Shown: one piece after another, positions 5,460 through 8,473 of the stretch
How the letters are laid out: every line of letters begins with the position of its first letter
Numbering within the stretch: position 1 is the stretch's first letter
Assembly: GCF_001553005.1 (NCBI RefSeq)
Contig: NZ_KQ959896.1
Coordinates: 457-8,929 of the forward strand
Length of the DNA stretch: 8,473 nt
Source of the DNA: Gemelliphila asaccharolytica
GTDB lineage: Bacteria; Bacillota; Bacilli; Staphylococcales; Gemellaceae
Direction of reading: 5' to 3'
Notes under the pieces: model-generated
The model's input: the letters and a program-made list of their open reading frames with translations, nothing else
Database searches by the model: none
What the model was told of the DNA's origin: nothing
Program-made: the position numbers and the translations under genes

Positions 5460-5468
5460 ATTATAGCA
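5460..5468 (-). promoter_or_regulatory. Extended -10 promoter of the lipoprotein gene
   Basis: Read leftward, TG-C-TATAAT (5468-5460) is a perfect extended -10 element; the position of a -35 box shows no good match, which extended -10 promoters tolerate. It lies about 30 bases before the lipoprotein start and next to the ATPase stop codon. The same 11 bases, TATGCTATAAT, recur in the flavodoxin promoter. Confidence 0.65.
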
Positions 5469-5474
5469 TAAATT

Positions 5475-7691
5475 TTATAAATTTGTTCTCTTTTTTATAA
5501 ATAAATGAATAATTATTATAAGTAATGATGAAAAGAATAAAAATATTAAATTATTAATAGTAAAATTTAAAAATGTTTTTTCAATAAACAAGCTATTTAT
5601 CAAGATAAATATAATAGAAAATATAAATAAAAATAAAATTAGTAATTTTTTTAGATTACTTAAAGGTAAACTTACTCTATAAACCATAATTATCCCATTT
5701 AAAAGTGCTAATGAAAATAATGTATTTAAAGAATTAAAAATATTAGCTAAAATTGTTATAGCTAACAGAATACTTCCTGCAAAAACACTATTTAATAAAA
5801 TTTTTTTCATAAAATCTTCTTGCACCTTTTTTCTATTCTCTTCTAATGTTAAAAAAAATGAAGGTATTCCTATGGTAAGTGCAGATATAATAGTAAACTG
5901 AATAGGAATAAATGGAAATTCAAAAGAAAATACTATCACTAAAAAAGAAAAACTTATAGAAAAAAAGGTTTTTATTAAAAATAGTGTAGCCACTTTACTT
6001 ATATTATTTATAACTCTCCTACCTTCCATAAGCACCTTATAAAAAGAATTAAAGTTATCTGTCAAAAGAACAATATTACTAACACTTTTAACAGAACTTG
6101 GAGCATGTTTCATTGCAAAAGATATATCTGCTTTTTTCAAGGCTAATACATCATTAACTCCATCACCCACCATTGCAACTGTTTTTTTATTATTTTTTAA
6201 AATTTCAATCATTTTTTTCTTTTGAACAGGAGTAGTATGTCCAAAAATATTATTGTTTAAAACTACTTCTTCTAACTTTTCATCAGACACATTTTTCATG
6301 TCTACAGCTTTTTCAGATTGAATACCTGCTTTTTTAGCAATTACTAAAACACAATTCGGGTTATCTCCACTTATTACTTTTATATCTACAGCTTCTTTCT
6401 TGAAAAAGTCAAGAGTTTCTCTTGCATTATTCTTTATTTTATCAGAAAGGACAACAGTTCCTATTAACTCTGTATTTTTTGGTTTATTAATATATTCTTT
6501 GGATCTTGAAACTGCTAATATTCTATATCCTAAATTTTTTAAATTTTCATGTTTACTTCTATCCTTGTCTTGAAAGTTTAAAAAATCATAAGATCCAAAA
6601 AAGTAAGTACCTTCTCCTCTTACCTGAATATATGAATATTTACAATCGCTAGAAAATGATTTTTTCTTTAAAACTTGCCAAGTTGGCTCTAAATTAAGAA
6701 TTTTTTTTATTGCTTTAGATGTCAAATTATCATCATCAAAATATGAAAGGTATTTTTCCAAAACATCTTTAGTTTTTTTATCAATACTAACTACTTCCAT
6801 ATCTCCTGTAGTTATTGTTCCTGTCTTATCAAAACAAAGTACATCCACCCTCGCCAGCATTTCCGTACAATATAGTTCTTGAACTAAAATTTTATCTTTA
6901 GCTAGTTTATAGGCAGACACAAAAAGTGAAACACTTGTTAAAAGAATCAACCCTTCTGGTATCATTCCTATTAATGCACCTACACTTTTTAAAACAACCT
7001 CTTCATAATTTAATCCTGATTTTTTTCCCTTTAAATATAATAATATGGCTATAGGAATAAGAAAAAAAGAGATGTATTTCAAAATTGCATTCATATAATC
7101 TCTCAATTTTGATGGATATTTTTTTAATATTTTTGCTTCTTTATTTATCTTATTTATAAAACTATCTTCCCCTACCTTGTCTACTTTTATTAAACAATTG
7201 CCAGATGTAATAAAACTTCCACTTAAAACTATATCTTTTTCTTTTTTAAAAACATTATCTGTTTCCCCTGTCAAAATAGATTCATTAACCTCTATTTCTC
7301 CCTCAAGAATAGTTCCATCACAAGGTATATTATCTCCACTATAAAGATGCAAAAATTCCCCTTCTACTATTTCATATTCAGCTATTTCTTCTATATTATT
7401 ATTTCTATTTACCTTATATTTACTCTTAGATAAAAAACTTAATTTTTCTAATTCATTTTTTGATTTTATTTCTTGAAATATCCCAATCATTGTATTTATA
7501 AATATAACAAAAATAAAAAGTAAATTCTCATATCGCCTTGTAGTAGCTACTAATACGGCTAATACGGTAATTATAAAATTAAAAAAAGTAAATGTATTAG
7601 TAAAAATTATTTCCTTTGTACTTTTATAATTATTTTCTATACACCTATTTTTTTTAGATTTTCTTATAATTTCTTCTGTTAAATAGTTCAA
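5475..7691 (-). CDS. HAD-type P-type cation-transporting ATPase (CtpE-like)
   Basis: This 738-residue membrane pump shows all core motifs in order: TGET of the actuator domain (141-144), the membrane motif PEGL (245-248), the phosphorylation site DKTGT (Asp288), SGDNP (441-445) and the hinge GDGVND (509-514). Hydrophobic segments flank these: about 32-49 and 57-73, 205-220 and 232-260, and then six after residue 565. No heavy-metal Cys or His domain is present. PEGL followed by LLTS is typical of CtpE-like pumps, for which calcium uptake is reported in mycobacteria; the ion here is inferred. The usual KGAPE motif of the nucleotide domain appears degenerate (FFGSYDF, 364-370). The start is TTG at 7691, chosen because AGGAGG sits 7 bases upstream. 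It is divergent from the flavodoxin-like gene. Confidence 0.88.
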   Translation of the reverse strand: MNYLTEEIIRKSKKNRCIENNYKSTKEIIFTNTFTFFNFIITVLAVLVATTRRYENLLFIFVIFINTMIGIFQEIKSKNELEKLSFLSKSKYKVNRNNNIEEIAEYEIVEGEFLHLYSGDNIPCDGTILEGEIEVNESILTGETDNVFKKEKDIVLSGSFITSGNCLIKVDKVGEDSFINKINKEAKILKKYPSKLRDYMNAILKYISFFLIPIAILLYLKGKKSGLNYEEVVLKSVGALIGMIPEGLILLTSVSLFVSAYKLAKDKILVQELYCTEMLARVDVLCFDKTGTITTGDMEVVSIDKKTKDVLEKYLSYFDDDNLTSKAIKKILNLEPTWQVLKKKSFSSDCKYSYIQVRGEGTYFFGSYDFLNFQDKDRSKHENLKNLGYRILAVSRSKEYINKPKNTELIGTVVLSDKIKNNARETLDFFKKEAVDIKVISGDNPNCVLVIAKKAGIQSEKAVDMKNVSDEKLEEVVLNNNIFGHTTPVQKKKMIEILKNNKKTVAMVGDGVNDVLALKKADISFAMKHAPSSVKSVSNIVLLTDNFNSFYKVLMEGRRVINNISKVATLFLIKTFFSISFSFLVIVFSFEFPFIPIQFTIISALTIGIPSFFLTLEENRKKVQEDFMKKILLNSVFAGSILLAITILANIFNSLNTLFSLALLNGIIMVYRVSLPLSNLKKLLILFLFIFSIIFILINSLFIEKTFLNFTINNLIFLFFSSLLIIIIHLFIKKRTNL

Positions 7692-7696
7692 TTCAT

Positions 7697-7704
7697 CTCC
7701 TCCT
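7697..7704 (-). promoter_or_regulatory. Ribosome site that decides a TTG start for the ATPase
   Basis: Read leftward, AGGAGGAG is followed by an ATG at 7696-7694 that meets a stop after two codons (ATG-AAT-TGA), and then by the in-frame TTG at 7691-7689. The ATG is only 2 bases from AGGAGG and in the wrong frame; the TTG is 7 bases away and opens the full 738-codon frame. TTG is therefore the start. Confidence 0.75.
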
Positions 7705-7717
7705 ATTTTTACTAAAT

Positions 7718-7746
7718 ATTATATCAAAAATAATAAAAAATATTAA
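7718..7746 (-). promoter_or_regulatory. Promoter of the P-type ATPase
   Basis: Read leftward, TG-A-TATAAT (7726-7718) is an extended -10 element, and TTAATA (7746-7741) stands 17 bases upstream as a weak -35 (4 of 6 consensus bases). It points away from the flavodoxin promoter and overlaps its upstream side, so the two genes compete for or share one control region. Confidence 0.65.
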
Positions 7747-7752
7747 CTTTTA

Positions 7753-7761
7753 TGCTATAAT
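7753..7761 (+). promoter_or_regulatory. Extended -10 promoter of the flavodoxin-like gene
   Basis: TG-C-TATAAT (7753-7761) is a perfect extended -10 element, with only an A-rich stretch where a -35 would be. It lies 28 bases before the start codon. It is preceded by the same bases as the lipoprotein promoter. Confidence 0.65.
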
Positions 7762-7789
7762 TGTTATAGTATAAAAAAGAGGTGTCAAT

Positions 7790-8314
7790 ATGAAAATATT
7801 ATTAGCTTATTCTTCTAAAACTAAAAATACTAAAAAAGTTGCATTAGAAATATATAATACTATAAACGAAGATAATAACGTAACTTTATTTGATATAAAA
7901 AAAGGTAAAATTTTAAAGGATACTTATGATTTATATATATTAGGATGTTGGGTTGACAAAGCTACAGCTAATAAGAATATGGTTAGATTCATTGAAAATA
8001 ACAAAATAGAAAATAAAAAAACCATTCTTTTTATGACTTGTGGTGTTCCTAAAGAGCATGAACATGCTAAAGAATCTATAGATAATTTTAAAAAACTAAT
8101 AGAAGAAAATAGTAATGAAGTTCTTTCTACTTTTATTTGTCAAGGTAAAATTGATCCTAAAATTATTTTAGTTTTTAAATTTTTAACTTGGAGAAATCCT
8201 GACTTTATTCATAAAGTAGATGATGAACTTTTAAAAATGGTCGAAGATAGCAAAACACATCCTGACAGCCAAGATTTACATGATGCTAGGGAATGGATAA
8301 AAACTTTACTATAA
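7790..8314 (+). CDS. Flavodoxin-like protein
   Basis: This 174-residue soluble protein opens with MKILLAYSSKTKNTKKVA, a beta strand followed by the Ser/Thr-rich loop (residues 8-14) that holds the FMN phosphate in flavodoxins. YDLYILGCWVDKATANK (46-62) and ILFMTCGVPKEHEHAK (79-94) fit the next two strand-loop units near the flavin ring. The CQGKIDPK block (117-124) and the PDSQDL tail (158-163) are, from memory, typical of the flavodoxin subgroup that includes BilS, the partner of bilirubin reductase; no bilirubin reductase gene is visible here, so that role is only a possibility. Expected role: a cytoplasmic FMN electron carrier or reductase. The start is supported by gaggtg (7779-7784), five bases upstream. 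It is a single gene ending in a terminator. Confidence 0.8.
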   Translation: MKILLAYSSKTKNTKKVALEIYNTINEDNNVTLFDIKKGKILKDTYDLYILGCWVDKATANKNMVRFIENNKIENKKTILFMTCGVPKEHEHAKESIDNFKKLIEENSNEVLSTFICQGKIDPKIILVFKFLTWRNPDFIHKVDDELLKMVEDSKTHPDSQDLHDAREWIKTLL

Positions 8315-8390
8315 TAAAAAGACGAGCTTTTGAATATAAATAAAGTTAATTTATACTAGCTTATTTTTATATCCACTCGTCTTTTTTATT
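8313..8390 (+). terminator. Long convergent terminator hairpin after the flavodoxin-like gene
   Basis: aaaaagacgag (8316-8326) pairs with ctcgtcttttt (8376-8386), with further A/T pairs outside. The loop of about 49 bases can itself fold (ataaataa near 8335 with ttattttt near 8361). T-runs appear on both strands, so it probably stops the flavodoxin-like gene and the converging Cys-rich gene from the right. Confidence 0.75.
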
Positions 8391-8407
8391 ACATTATAAT
8401 ATTTAAA

Positions 8408-8473
8408 TTATGCAACTTTGTGATGTCCGCATTTGCAATCTTTTTGGCAATTGCATTTGTTTTCTTTGCAATT
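8408..8473 (-). CDS. C-terminal end of a Cys-rich, probably metal-binding protein
   Basis: The gene enters from the right edge; the last 21 codons before TAA are readable. They give the tail CNCQKDCKCGHHKVA, preceded by NCKENK: five Cys and two His in 21 residues, interspersed with Lys. Paired C-x-C motifs of this kind bind soft metals in metallothionein-like proteins and metal chaperones. Only the tail is visible, so the family cannot be named. No ATG is present inside the window. It converges on the flavodoxin-like gene. Confidence 0.55.
   Translation of the reverse strand, partial: NCKENKCNCQKDCKCGHHKVA

Noticed and set aside
1..8473. CRISPR array, tRNA, rRNA or riboswitch
   Set aside because: No regularly spaced repeats, no cloverleaf or rRNA segments, and no recognisable riboswitch core were seen in the intergenic regions.

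Overview
The window is AT-rich chromosomal DNA of a low-GC Gram-positive bacterium (Bacillota). Clear Shine-Dalgarno sites, a MetQ-type lipoprotein, a Gram-positive MnmM (YtqB) methyltransferase, a LysM plus NlpC/P60 wall hydrolase behind WalR-like boxes, and extended -10 promoters all fit this. A Gemella-like organism is my best guess from the overall gene style, but it is not proven by the sequence.

Layout. 1-336: end of a methionine-ABC-type substrate-binding lipoprotein gene (metQ-like) and its terminator. 350-582: an orphan duplicate of the 3' end of a CYTH-domain gene. 583-2115: a foreign-looking, less AT-rich cassette with a cadmium resistance pair (cadD, cadX) and a broken XRE regulator gene. 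2116-2147: a 32-bp scrap of the interior of the same CYTH gene. 2162-3291: the intact CYTH gene and mnmM, transcribed leftward. 3381-4506: a secreted LysM/NlpC-P60 hydrolase gene (leftward) with its terminator and a WalR-type box array. 4522-7696: a lipoprotein of unknown function and a P-type cation ATPase, both leftward. 7718-8390: a divergent flavodoxin-like gene and a long terminator hairpin. 8408-8473: the end of a leftward gene for a Cys-rich protein.

The most informative structure is the seam around the cadmium cassette. A perfect 233-bp direct repeat (350-582 = 2162-2394) brackets it. Its right edge carries 32 bp identical to 2494-2525. The cassette therefore sits in a second, partial copy of the CYTH gene in which it replaces 99 bp (the counterpart of 2395-2493). 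The ancestral order was most simply metQ, a shared terminator, then CYTH and mnmM converging on it. The event left the intact CYTH gene without that terminator and truncated the XRE gene. No transposase, integrase or terminal inverted repeat is present, so homologous recombination of acquired DNA is favoured over transposition.

Functionally, cadD and cadX form a self-regulated cadmium efflux operon with a near-consensus promoter and a palindromic operator candidate. CYTH and mnmM form a two-gene housekeeping operon. The wall hydrolase is probably under WalRK control. The P-type ATPase and the flavodoxin-like gene share a divergent promoter region. I see no CRISPR array, phage module or wholly new multi-gene system; the novelty lies in the insertion seam and a few regulatory details.
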